A DNA stretch of 5,299 bases, taken from contig JAKALG010000071.1 in assembly GCA_021813235.1 (NCBI GenBank), forward strand, positions 1-5,299. Reading direction: 5' to 3'. The stretch comes from a bacterium. Its GTDB lineage: Bacteria > Patescibacteria > Paceibacteria > UBA9973. Of the stretch, positions 1 to 4,982 are shown piece after piece. The notes under the pieces were generated by a model. It made no database searches and was not told the DNA's origin. It was given only the letters and a program-made list of their open reading frames with translations. The position numbers and the translations under genes were made by a program. Positions within the stretch are counted from its first letter, which is position 1, and each line of letters starts with the position of its first letter.

Positions 1-90
1 TGCCAGATATTTTTCTGCTTGTTCTTTGTCAAAAGGTAAAACTCCCCCTTCGCACGGTATACATTTTTTATTTAATAAATCGTTGTTCAT
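1..90 (-). CDS. Pterin-4a-carbinolamine dehydratase, N-terminal part (cut by window edge)
   Basis: Thirty codons are visible from an ATG at 90-88 to the window edge. The peptide begins MNNDLLNKKCIPCEGG and continues through LPFDKEQAEKYLA, which matches the usual start of bacterial 4a-hydroxytetrahydrobiopterin dehydratases (LLxKKCxPCEGGxxPLxxEEAxxYL). The family dehydrates 4a-hydroxytetrahydropterin in the cytosol during aromatic amino acid hydroxylation, and in some proteins it serves as a dimerisation cofactor for transcription (DCoH). The catalytic His motif lies beyond the visible part, so activity cannot be judged. The gene follows the transporter stop by only 7 bases. There is no Shine-Dalgarno, but TATAAT ends 6 bases before the ATG. 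Family proteins are about 95-110 residues, so roughly two thirds is missing. No phenylalanine hydroxylase is visible nearby. Confidence 0.85.
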   Translation of the reverse strand, partial: MNNDLLNKKCIPCEGGVLPFDKEQAEKYLA

Positions 91-96
91 AGCTTA

Positions 97-123
97 ATTA
101 TATACTTTCTCTTAATTTTGCAA
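97..123 (-). promoter_or_regulatory. Possible promoter for a leaderless dehydratase mRNA
   Basis: On the minus strand a perfect TATAAT (102-97) ends 6 bases before the dehydratase ATG, so transcription would start at or beside the A of ATG. A TTGCAA at 123-118 could be a -35 box, but the spacer is only 15 bases. The hexamer overlaps the transporter's stop codon. AT-richness makes chance matches likely; support comes from the same geometry at other genes in the window. Confidence 0.4.
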
Positions 124-997
124 TCTGGTAGATACTAAATACTAATACAAAAGAAGCAATCCATTGAGATATTGAGAGGACTGTGTGATTTACTATCATA
201 TCTAATAGGATGGCGATAAAAGGAAAAGTTAATTCTAAAATCGTAGAAATATGCACGGGCGTCTTCGCAAGCCCTTTGTAATAAATGAGTAAAGCAACCA
301 TGCCAGTAGAAACGGCAATAAGAACTAGAAAACCAAGCTGTGAGATATTCGGTAAAGCTAAACTTCCTCCTGCCCTACCAAACAAAAACAAAAGTGGTAG
401 AGCAAATAATATTGTGAAAAGAAATCTATAAAAAGTACCGGCTTTGAAATCTATTTTTCCTAAAAGCATTTTTGAAAATGTTGTAGAAGAGCCCCAAACG
501 AAAGCAGCACCTAATGCATACAAAGCGGCAATGATTGTCCCCTCGCCTGTTTGTAAATTTACTACGCCATTTGGAAAAGTTACAAAGTAAGCAGAGAGAA
601 CTGCAAGTACTGCCCATTTGATATATCTTTTATCAAATTTTTCTTTCAAGAAAATAGAAGCCGTGGAAATAGCAAAAATAGGCTGGAGTTTTTGTAAAAG
701 AAATACTACGGAAATGGAAATGAAATGAACTTTGCCGAGAGCCGTCGTAAACCAGAGTGTTCCTAAAAGCCCACTCAAGGCAGCTATCAAGACAACGAGC
801 CACCATTCATTCTTTGTTAATTTTGTCTTTAAAATATATCTAAAAACAAAAGGAGATAAAATGAGGAGGCCAATCAAATGCTCAAAGAAAATAATCGTTA
901 TTGGTGGAAGCGAATAAAGATGTTGACGAATGAGTCCATCAAAAGCCCAGAGTAGAGCTGCAATTATTATAAATATAGGTCCTGTATAATTTTTCAT
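98..997 (-). CDS. EamA/DMT-family membrane transporter
   Basis: This is a 299-residue polytopic inner-membrane protein with about ten hydrophobic segments (roughly residues 7-24, 33-53, 65-84, 91-115, 126-142, 152-170, 186-206, 220-239, 246-268 and 275-293). Two EamA repeats (about 5-142 and 153-292) give the usual length and layout of the drug/metabolite transporter superfamily. The second repeat ends with the typical YYKGLAKTPVHIS...LTFPFIAILLD pattern, and the C-terminus is short and basic. Family members move amino acids, metabolites or toxic compounds, usually as exporters; the substrate cannot be read from sequence. Its neighbours (riboflavin kinase upstream, pterin dehydratase downstream) do not fix it either. 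The ATG at 997 is the natural start because it begins just before the first membrane helix. No Shine-Dalgarno is present, but a -10-like TATACA lies 6 bases upstream. Confidence 0.88.
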   Translation of the reverse strand: MKNYTGPIFIIIAALLWAFDGLIRQHLYSLPPITIIFFEHLIGLLILSPFVFRYILKTKLTKNEWWLVVLIAALSGLLGTLWFTTALGKVHFISISVVFLLQKLQPIFAISTASIFLKEKFDKRYIKWAVLAVLSAYFVTFPNGVVNLQTGEGTIIAALYALGAAFVWGSSTTFSKMLLGKIDFKAGTFYRFLFTILFALPLLFLFGRAGGSLALPNISQLGFLVLIAVSTGMVALLIYYKGLAKTPVHISTILELTFPFIAILLDMIVNHTVLSISQWIASFVLVFSIYQIAKLRESI

Positions 998-1003
998 AAT
1001 TTA

Positions 1004-1009
1004 TGTATA
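1004..1009 (-). promoter_or_regulatory. -10-like element just upstream of the transporter
   Basis: Minus-strand TATACA ends 6 bases before the transporter ATG, the same spacing as at aspS and the dehydratase. This would give a leaderless transcript. No convincing -35 box is seen about 17 bases further upstream, so the call rests on the shared geometry. Confidence 0.35.
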
Positions 1010-1012
1010 GCC

Positions 1013-1044
1013 CGCAGATAAGGCTCAGAAAATTATTATCTGCG
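1013..1044. repeat. Perfect 9-bp inverted repeat between riboflavin kinase and transporter
   Basis: CGCAGATAA (1013-1021) and TTATCTGCG (1036-1044) are perfect complements separated by 14 bases. The arm at 1036-1044 covers the riboflavin kinase stop codon, and the other arm ends just upstream of the transporter -10-like hexamer. No U-run follows on the minus strand (the next bases are GGCTATAC), so it is not a standard terminator. It could be an mRNA 3' stabilising hairpin or an operator for the transporter. Confidence 0.5.
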
Positions 1045-1410
1045 AGCGATAATCAAATCTCTTTTGATTTGTACTATTAATTCTTTTTCTGTTTTAAATT
1101 TTTTAAATTTTCTTATAAATTTCCCAACTTCCAATGTTACTTTTTTCCCATAAAGATTGTCTTTAAAATTTATCAAATGCGCTTCTATCTTTGGTAATCC
1201 TTCTTTATCAAGCGGACCAATAATAATCCCCGCTTTAAATGTCAAACATCGGGTGTTTGACATAATGTTTACTTTTCCAGCATAGACTCCAAAAACCGGC
1301 TTTTCTTTCATTCTTAAAAAATGTTTTCTATCTAGATTTATCGTCGGAAAATCAATCTTTCTGCCGTATCCATCTCCTTTTATCACCTTGCCTGTAATAG
1401 TGTATTTCAT
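1036..1410 (-). CDS. Stand-alone riboflavin kinase domain protein
   Basis: This 124-residue protein matches the C-terminal flavokinase half of bacterial RibF, which phosphorylates riboflavin to FMN with ATP in the cytosol. Visible family signs are GKVIKGDGYGRKIDFPTINL (residues 7-26) with the PTxN Mg/ATP motif at 22-25, FGVYAGKV (40-47), IEAHLINF (75-82) with the likely catalytic Glu76, DNLYGK (84-89), and the terminal FKTEKELIVQIKRDL. The FAD synthetase (nucleotidyltransferase) half of normal RibF (about 300 residues) is absent, so the product would be FMN only. The usual NIGxxPT segment is replaced by IIIGPLDKEGLPK (62-74), so the family call is good but activity is less certain. The start overlaps the aspS stop by one base (TAATG), and AAGGA sits 5 bases upstream inside aspS, which suggests translational coupling. 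Confidence 0.8.
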   Translation of the reverse strand: MKYTITGKVIKGDGYGRKIDFPTINLDRKHFLRMKEKPVFGVYAGKVNIMSNTRCLTFKAGIIIGPLDKEGLPKIEAHLINFKDNLYGKKVTLEVGKFIRKFKKFKTEKELIVQIKRDLIIARR

Positions 1411-2759
1411 TAAAATCCTTCGTCAGTTAATCTTTCATCTATTCTGTTCATGTCTCGAGGGAACATACAAGCTTCGCGTATATTTTTCAATCCCAAGAGT
1501 TGCATGGTAATACGTTCAGCTCCAAAGGCAAAACCACCTTCAGGCGGAGCTCCGTATTTGAAAGCCTCTAGAAACATTTTGACTTTAGCTGGATCCATTT
1601 TCCAAATTTTTACATGTTCCATAAGCTGATTGTAATCATTTATTCTTCGTCCTCCAGAGAGCCATTCTACTCCGCGACAAATGAGATCCATGCCTTCATT
1701 GTATTCCGGTTCCTCTTTGCTTGGATAAACATAAAATGGTTTTTGGCGTGTTGGATAGCCATAAATAAATACAAAGTCGGAGCCTGTCTCTTCTTTTACT
1801 ATTTCACAAATTTGTCTTTCATCTTCTGGATTTGTGTCTTTGTCTCCACGAACATCGCGACCAAACTTTTCAAAAATCTTTTGTTGGACTTCTCTTAAAG
1901 AAAGAGTCGGCGTCTTATCTATCATTTTTGGAAGGTCCGCATTTAATAATTTCAAATGCTCTTCGTTTTTTATTTCAATTTGTTTCAAAATATATTTGAC
2001 TGTTTCTTCAGCCATATCGCGAACATCTGTCCAAGAATCAATAAAAGCCATCTCTGCGTCGAGTGAAACTACTTCTGTCAAATGCCTAGTGGTGGATGAA
2101 GGTTCAGCTCTAAAAACTTTGTTTACAGAAAAAACTCTTTCAAAAGCCGTCATCACTATCTGTTTGTAAAGTTGAGGAGATTGAGAAAGAAATGCTTTTT
2201 TATCAAAATAATCAACTTTAAAAACTTCTGCACCTCCTTCGGCGACAGCTGGAGAGATACTAGGAGCTTGAAATTCAAAAAACATATTCTTTTTCATAAA
2301 TTCTCTGAAGGCGTCAATCACCGTCTCTTGAATTTTAAAAATTGCTTGCACTTTCGGTTGTCTCAAAACCAATGCGCGATTGTCTAATTCAGTCGTTAAA
2401 TCTAAATTGTATCCGCTCAAAGACATATCAAAAGGAAGAGGTGCCGCTTCAGATAATATTTCAATATTTAAAATTTCAAGCTCTATGTCGCCGTTTAATA
2501 CATCCGCCTTTACATTCCTCTCTGGACGCTTGTTTACCAAGCCAGTGATTTTGAGAACCCATTCAAGTCTGATTTCTTTTGATTTTTCAGTAACTTCTGC
2601 ATGGGAAGGCAATGCGACTGCTTGCACCTTGCCCGTCATATCACGCATATCAAAAAAGACCATTTTGCCTTGATCGCGGCGGACATCTACCCAGCCAGCA
2701 ATGATGACTTCTTTGCCCACATTGTCTTTCAAATCTTTAATATATACTCTATTTTTCAT
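1410..2759 (-). CDS. aspS: Aspartyl-tRNA synthetase, archaeal-type
   Basis: This 449-residue class IIb synthetase charges tRNA with aspartate in the cytosol. The N-terminal anticodon-binding OB fold is visible as AGWVDVRRDQGKMVFFDMRD (residues 21-40). The flipping-loop region is PAVAEGGAEVF (170-180), and SQSPQLYKQ (192-200) is an AspRS signature. Motif 2 is FRAEPSSTTRHLTE (216-229), where AsnRS would show FRAENSxTSRH. Motif 3 is FAFGAERITMQLLGL (410-424) followed by NIREACMFPRD. It lacks the GAD insertion of the roughly 590-residue bacterial AspRS, so it belongs to the shorter archaeal/eukaryotic-like type. Many of these also charge tRNA-Asn and rely on GatCAB; whether this one does cannot be told here. 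It starts 49 bases after trpB and overlaps the riboflavin kinase start by one base. There is no Shine-Dalgarno, but TAAAAT lies 6 bases before the ATG. Confidence 0.93.
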   Translation of the reverse strand: MKNRVYIKDLKDNVGKEVIIAGWVDVRRDQGKMVFFDMRDMTGKVQAVALPSHAEVTEKSKEIRLEWVLKITGLVNKRPERNVKADVLNGDIELEILNIEILSEAAPLPFDMSLSGYNLDLTTELDNRALVLRQPKVQAIFKIQETVIDAFREFMKKNMFFEFQAPSISPAVAEGGAEVFKVDYFDKKAFLSQSPQLYKQIVMTAFERVFSVNKVFRAEPSSTTRHLTEVVSLDAEMAFIDSWTDVRDMAEETVKYILKQIEIKNEEHLKLLNADLPKMIDKTPTLSLREVQQKIFEKFGRDVRGDKDTNPEDERQICEIVKEETGSDFVFIYGYPTRQKPFYVYPSKEEPEYNEGMDLICRGVEWLSGGRRINDYNQLMEHVKIWKMDPAKVKMFLEAFKYGAPPEGGFAFGAERITMQLLGLKNIREACMFPRDMNRIDERLTDEGF

Positions 2760-2765
2760 GCCATT

Positions 2766-2771
2766 ATTTTA
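2766..2771 (-). promoter_or_regulatory. -10-like element for leaderless aspS
   Basis: Minus-strand TAAAAT, within TGTGATAAAAT, ends 6 bases before the aspS ATG. This predicts a transcript starting on or next to the start codon, which would let aspS be expressed independently of the attenuated trpB message. No clear -35 is seen. Confidence 0.4.
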
Positions 2772-2808
2772 TCACATTCTAAATAAAAAAACAGCGAGAG
2801 AAAAGAGC

Positions 2809-4014
2809 TTATATCTTTAACAACTCTGCTACATAATCAATATCTTTATCTCCGCGGCCAGAAAGATTTACAATTATAATTTTATTTTTATCTAAACTCG
2901 GAGCTAACTTCATAGCTTCTGCCACAGCATGTGCACTTTCAAGAGCCGGAATAATTCCTTCGACTTTTGATAATTCTAGAAAAGCTTTTATCGTCTCATC
3001 ATCAGAAATGGAAGTATATTTAACTCTTCCAATATCTTTTAAATACGCATGGATAGGGCCGACACCTGGATAATCAAGTCCTGAAGCTATCGAATGCACT
3101 TGGTTTGGTTCGCCTTTTTCATTTTGCAAAACAATAGTTTTCATCCCATGAATTATTCCCTCCGAACCAAAGGTGATAGTGGCTGCATGCTCGCCAACAG
3201 CAGAACTTTTTCCAGCTGGTTCAACTCCGATGAGTTTAACTTCGTCGTCCAGAAATTCATTGAACAATCCAATAGCATTAGAACCGCCACCGACACAACC
3301 GATGACATAGTCTGGCAATCTATTTTCCATTTTTAAGATTTGTTCTTTTGCTTCTCTGCCGACGATAGATTGAAAATCTCTGACCATCATCGGATATGGA
3401 TGAGGTCCAACCACAGACCCTATGGCAAAAAAAGTAGTTTCATATTCATTCATAAATTTGGCAAAGGCACTATCCACAGCGTCTTTCAAACATTTGCCAC
3501 CAGTATTTACTTCCACGACCTCTGCTCCGAGCAATTTCATACGAACGACATTCGGATGTTGTTTGGCTATGTCTATAGAGCCCATATGAATCTCACACTT
3601 CAGTCCGAGCAAGGCAGCTGCTGTCGCCAAAGCCACTCCATGCTGGCCAGCACCCGTCTCTGCTAAAAGTTTTGTTTTACCCATTCTTTTTGCGAGTAAA
3701 GCTTCTCCAATACAATGATTTATTTTATGAGCTCCAGTATGATTTAGATCTTCTCGTTTTAGATAAATTTTTGCTCCAGCAAGTTTGTTTGTCAGATTTT
3801 TCGCAAAGTACAACGGTGAAGGACGACCAGCATAGTTTGTCAGTAAATCTAAATATTCTTTTTGGAAAGCAGGGTCATTTTTTGCGATTAAATATTCTTT
3901 TTCTATTTCTTCTAACGGCTTTTCTAATTGAGGAGGGACAAATCGTCCTCCGAAGGAACCATAGTACCCCTCTTTATCTGGTAAATTTTTTAATGATTTT
4001 ATTTCTTGTTTCAT
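2809..4014 (-). CDS. trpB: Tryptophan synthase beta chain
   Basis: This 401-residue PLP enzyme joins L-serine and indole to give L-tryptophan, and normally works as an alpha2beta2 complex with TrpA. Key parts are all present: HTGAHKIN with PLP lysine Lys97 (residues 92-99), AETGAGQHG with catalytic Glu119 (118-126), the PLP-phosphate loop GGGSNAIG (242-249), GVEPAG (263-268), [10 protein letters not shown] (311-320), and SGRGDKD (385-391). Length and motifs fit the ordinary TrpB1 type. The protein contains no Trp residue, which suits an enzyme needed when Trp is scarce. ATG 4014 is the right start because the next codons reach the conserved [11 protein letters not shown]; the open frame running upstream to a TTG at 4149 only crosses the attenuator. 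No Shine-Dalgarno precedes the start. No trpA is visible, so indole salvage is a likely role (inference). aspS follows after 49 bases without a clear terminator. Confidence 0.96.
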   Translation of the reverse strand: MKQEIKSLKNLPDKEGYYGSFGGRFVPPQLEKPLEEIEKEYLIAKNDPAFQKEYLDLLTNYAGRPSPLYFAKNLTNKLAGAKIYLKREDLNHTGAHKINHCIGEALLAKRMGKTKLLAETGAGQHGVALATAAALLGLKCEIHMGSIDIAKQHPNVVRMKLLGAEVVEVNTGGKCLKDAVDSAFAKFMNEYETTFFAIGSVVGPHPYPMMVRDFQSIVGREAKEQILKMENRLPDYVIGCVGGGSNAIGLFNEFLDDEVKLIGVEPAGKSSAVGEHAATITFGSEGIIHGMKTIVLQNEKGEPNQVHSIASGLDYPGVGPIHAYLKDIGRVKYTSISDDETIKAFLELSKVEGIIPALESAHAVAEAMKLAPSLDKNKIIIVNLSGRGDKDIDYVAELLKI

Positions 4015-4043
4015 ATAATTTAATTCATTTAAAATAATAATAA

Positions 4044-4066
4044 AAAGAGCGTTTTTTGCGCTCTTT
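4044..4066 (-). terminator. Intrinsic terminator of the trp leader (attenuator hairpin)
   Basis: On the minus strand AAAGAGCG (4066-4059) pairs perfectly with CGCTCTTT (4051-4044) around a 7-base loop. The stem runs into TTTATTATTATTTT. It lies 30 bases upstream of the trpB start codon and downstream of the leader stop, so it ends transcripts before trpB unless the antiterminator forms. Confidence 0.88.
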
Positions 4067-4106
4067 AATGGATTCCTGCTCTCTTTCAATGTAAAGCTGA
4101 TAGAAA

Positions 4107-4199
4107 TCAACAAAATAACGCAAAAACAGACGCTTTTGCGCTCCACCAAAGTTTTAGTTTATTTTCATTATTTTTATTTATTTTATTCCTTGTATTCAT
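4107..4199 (-). CDS. trpL: trp leader peptide with tandem Trp codons
   Basis: This is a 30-codon ORF from ATG 4199-4197 to TGA 4109-4107. The N-terminal half is rich in Asn and Lys, then come [11 protein letters not shown] and a hydrophobic end VFALFC. Codons 18 and 19 (4148-4143) are both UGG, and these are the only Trp codons. The peptide itself probably has no function; its translation senses charged tRNA-Trp. The ATG is the only usual start codon in this frame upstream of the Trp codons. It has no Shine-Dalgarno, but lies 10 bases after a -10-like TACTAT, so the mRNA would begin only a few bases before it. The start overlaps the TrpR palindrome, so repressor binding would sit on the transcription start. 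An internal AAGGA at 4190-4186 has no in-frame start after it. Confidence 0.82.
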   Translation of the reverse strand: MNTRNKINKNNENKLKLWWSAKASVFALFC

Positions 4200-4223
4200 G
4201 TACTAGTACATAGTAGCATGTAC
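4198..4223. promoter_or_regulatory. Putative TrpR operator
   Basis: A perfect 14-bp palindrome ATGTACTAGTACAT (4198-4211) contains GTACTAG, the half-site of the enterobacterial trp operator consensus. The 7-mer CATGTAC occurs at 4197-4203 and again at 4217-4223, exactly 20 bases (about two helical turns) apart, so a second repressor dimer could bind on the same face. The site covers the end of the -10 box and the predicted start of the trp leader transcript and lies 66 bases downstream of the trpR stop. Binding by the neighbouring TrpR is inferred. Confidence 0.72.
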
Positions 4224-4237
4224 AAAAAGTAATACAA
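4210..4237 (-). promoter_or_regulatory. Promoter of the trp leader-trpB transcript
   Basis: Minus-strand TTGTAT (4237-4232) and TACTAT (4215-4210) are separated by 16 bases. The hexamers match consensus only moderately (3/6 and 4/6). The predicted start is about 7 bases past the -10 box, inside the TrpR palindrome and within a few bases of the leader ATG. Confidence 0.55.
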
Positions 4238-4256
4238 GTGTATTTAAAAGCAAAAC

Positions 4257-4265
4257 TGTGGATAA
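4257..4265 (-). promoter_or_regulatory. DnaA-box-like site TTATCCACA, upstream of the trp promoter
   Basis: The minus strand carries TTATCCACA, a perfect match to the classical DnaA box, between the trpR stop (4277) and the trp promoter. A second identical copy lies at 5144-5152 in the same orientation. Two boxes are too few to call an origin. They may be DnaA-responsive regulatory sites or chance. Confidence 0.4.
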
Positions 4266-4276
4266 CTTTTTAGAAT

Positions 4277-4564
4277 TTATTTAAAAAATTTCTTTAGAAC
4301 TAAGGCAAAACCACCATTTTTGTTACGAAGTTCACGAGAGCCTCTAGTGACAGTACTTATCCCTAAACCTAAATCCCCTGCTATCTCTCTATGGGTCTCC
4401 CCCTTATTCAATTTTTTAACTATTTGCCACCTAAGAGAAACTTCTTCAAATTCTGCTGGCGTCAAAATATCTCTCAAAAATTCAAACATAAGATTCTTAT
4501 CTCCTGAAACTTTTGAAAAAACTTCTATAATTTCTTTTTTATACTGCCCGGAATTCTTTTTCAT
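4277..4564 (-). CDS. trpR: Trp repressor (TrpR family)
   Basis: This 95-residue helical DNA-binding protein has the TrpR core. LTPAEFEEVSLRWQIVKKL (residues 34-52) aligns with E. coli LTPDEREALGTRVRIVEEL, and GLGISTVTRGSREL (66-79) with the recognition-helix region GAGIATITRGSNSL. Arg45 and Arg74 correspond to E. coli Arg54 and Arg84, which hold the tryptophan corepressor, and Thr35 matches Thr44. The residue at E. coli Ser88 is Glu78 here, and the turn before the helix-turn-helix is one residue shorter. The ITRGS-type sequence separates it from the YerC group, which reads ISRVKR there. It presumably binds DNA as a Trp-loaded dimer. Its likely target is the GTACTAGTAC palindrome just downstream, over the trp leader promoter. 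A perfect TATAAT ends 9 bases before the ATG, and a terminator separates it from the preceding gene. Confidence 0.88.
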   Translation of the reverse strand: MKKNSGQYKKEIIEVFSKVSGDKNLMFEFLRDILTPAEFEEVSLRWQIVKKLNKGETHREIAGDLGLGISTVTRGSRELRNKNGGFALVLKKFFK

Positions 4565-4573
4565 AATATGTAT

Positions 4574-4579
4574 ATTATA
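4574..4579 (-). promoter_or_regulatory. -10 element of the trpR promoter
   Basis: Minus-strand perfect TATAAT ends 9 bases before the trpR ATG, giving a nearly leaderless message. It lies inside a short palindrome, GTATATTATAC (4570-4580). No good -35 box is visible; the expected position falls in the terminator hairpin of the preceding gene. No CTAG-type TrpR half-site is seen here, so autoregulation is not evident. Confidence 0.5.
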
Positions 4580-4590
4580 CTACAAATAAA

Positions 4591-4621
4591 AATAGCGAGA
4601 AGAATAAATCTTCCCGCTATT
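4591..4621 (-). terminator. Intrinsic terminator after the 74-residue gene
   Basis: AATAGCG (4591-4597) pairs with CGCTATT (4615-4621), then after one A/C mismatch GAAGA (4599-4603) pairs with TCTTC (4609-4613) around a 5-base loop. On the minus strand the stem is followed by TTTATTTG. It lies 9 bases past the stop of the 74-residue gene and ahead of the trpR promoter, which makes that gene a separate transcription unit. Confidence 0.75.
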
Positions 4622-4630
4622 AAACTAAAT

Positions 4631-4855
4631 TTAACAAGAGTAGTCTACAAAATACCCTTTTTTAACTTTTTCCTTAAATTCCACATTTATTGGCTCATCT
4701 GTTTTGGAACCTGGAGAATTTAATTTGAAAGGGGCATTAAAATCTTCCTCTATTTTTTCTTTAATTTTTAAAGAAGCGAGAGACTCTGCTCTCTCTTCTT
4801 TTGAAAAAGAGGCAGGAAAATTATTTGACCCAAAATCATTTGTTATTTTACCCAT
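4631..4855 (-). CDS. Small protein of unknown function, 74 residues
   Basis: I do not recognise this protein. It starts MGKITNDFGSNNF, has a charged middle (FSKEERAESLASLKIKEKIEED, residues 17-38) that could form one helix, then a Pro/Gly/Ser-containing stretch (FKLNSPGSKTDEP), and ends VKKGYFVDYSC with a C-terminal Cys. There is no signal peptide, membrane segment or Trp. It is supported as a real gene by the best Shine-Dalgarno in the window (AAAAGGAG, 6 bases before the ATG), by its own terminator just after the stop, and by a promoter upstream. It sits between likely trpS and trpR, and its long 5' leader holds alternative hairpins, so its expression may be conditional. A role in tryptophan physiology or as a peptide substrate would be speculation. 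Confidence 0.68.
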   Translation of the reverse strand: MGKITNDFGSNNFPASFSKEERAESLASLKIKEKIEEDFNAPFKLNSPGSKTDEPINVEFKEKVKKGYFVDYSC

Positions 4856-4900
4856 GATTTTCTCCTTTTATTTATGAATGAACTCCACTTCCTCACTTGA

Positions 4901-4943
4901 GGCTGGTGTATGTGTTTATAAATCATAAACATATACATCAACC
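4901..4943. repeat. Long imperfect dyad upstream of the 74-residue gene
   Basis: Two 19-base arms (4901-4919 and 4925-4943) flank a 5-base loop. On the plus strand there are 16 Watson-Crick pairs, two G-U pairs and one C/A mismatch. On the minus strand there are one G-U and two A/C mismatches, so the RNA hairpin is somewhat better on the plus strand. It lies between the terminator at 4951-4982 and the Shine-Dalgarno of the small gene. It could be an mRNA hairpin, a protein-binding dyad or part of a plus-strand RNA. Confidence 0.6.
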
Positions 4944-4950
4944 TAAAACG

Positions 4951-4982
4951 AAAACTGGCTTCCTTTTTTCGGAGCCAGTTTT
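4951..4982. terminator. Intrinsic terminator hairpin, possibly bidirectional
   Basis: AAAACTGGCT and CC (with one bulged T) at 4951-4963 pair with GGAGCCAGTTTT (4971-4982) around a 7-base loop. On the minus strand the stem's closing UUUU and the following CGUUUU give an interrupted U-run. On the plus strand the run is longer (TTTTGTTTTTTATATTTTT). All visible genes are on the minus strand, where it would stop transcripts coming from 5110 before they reach the 74-residue gene. Confidence 0.65.

Larger units (their letters stand above)
4031..4199 (-). promoter_or_regulatory. trp leader attenuator controlling trpB
   Basis: On the minus strand, segment 1 (AGCGCAAAA, 4142-4134) begins directly after the tandem Trp codons of the leader ORF. 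Segment 2 (UUUUUGCGUU, 4126-4117) ends 7 bases before the leader stop codon. Segment 3 (AGCGCAAAAA, 4062-4053) lies in the 5' arm and loop of the terminator, and segment 4 is CGCUCUUU (4051-4044). Segments 1 and 3 are copies (GAGCGCAAAA at 4143-4134 and 4063-4054). Pairing 1:2 gives 9 bp with one G-U, 2:3 gives 10 bp with one G-U, and 3:4 gives the terminator. A ribosome stalled on the Trp codons would cover segment 1 and free segment 2 to pair with 3, allowing trpB transcription. A ribosome reaching the stop would cover segment 2 and allow termination. Pairings were worked out by hand. Confidence 0.88.

Noticed and set aside
1614..2673. Several plus-strand open frames inside aspS
   Set aside because: They lie antisense to a well-conserved synthetase, have no recognisable domains or ribosome binding sites, and overlap each other.
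2785..2808. Possible terminator after trpB (a run of seven T on the minus strand)
   Set aside because: The sequence before the T-run forms only a 3-bp stem (AGC/GCT), which is not a credible hairpin.
3094..4037. Plus-strand open frames opposite trpB
   Set aside because: They are shadows of a conserved gene, with compositionally odd Cys/Phe/Ser-rich translations.
4107..4109. UGA as glycine (code 25 of some CPR lineages)
   Set aside because: The conserved genes are open and complete under the standard bacterial code, and the UGA here fits as the leader stop codon.
4015..4149. Open frame extending trpB upstream by 45 codons to a TTG
   Set aside because: It runs through the attenuator and terminator hairpin, has no homology to TrpB N-termini, and the 401-residue form from ATG 4014 has the normal length and start.
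4156..4168. Alternative ATG inside the trp leader (ATGAAAATAAACTAA)
   Set aside because: It is in another frame and stops after four codons, before the Trp codons, so it cannot sense tryptophan.
4277..4564. Calling the regulator YerC rather than TrpR
   Set aside because: The recognition region reads TVTRGSREL, as in TrpR, and both corepressor arginines align; the YerC group differs there.
4320..4589. Plus-strand open frame opposite trpR
   Set aside because: It is antisense to a clear TrpR coding sequence and has no independent support.
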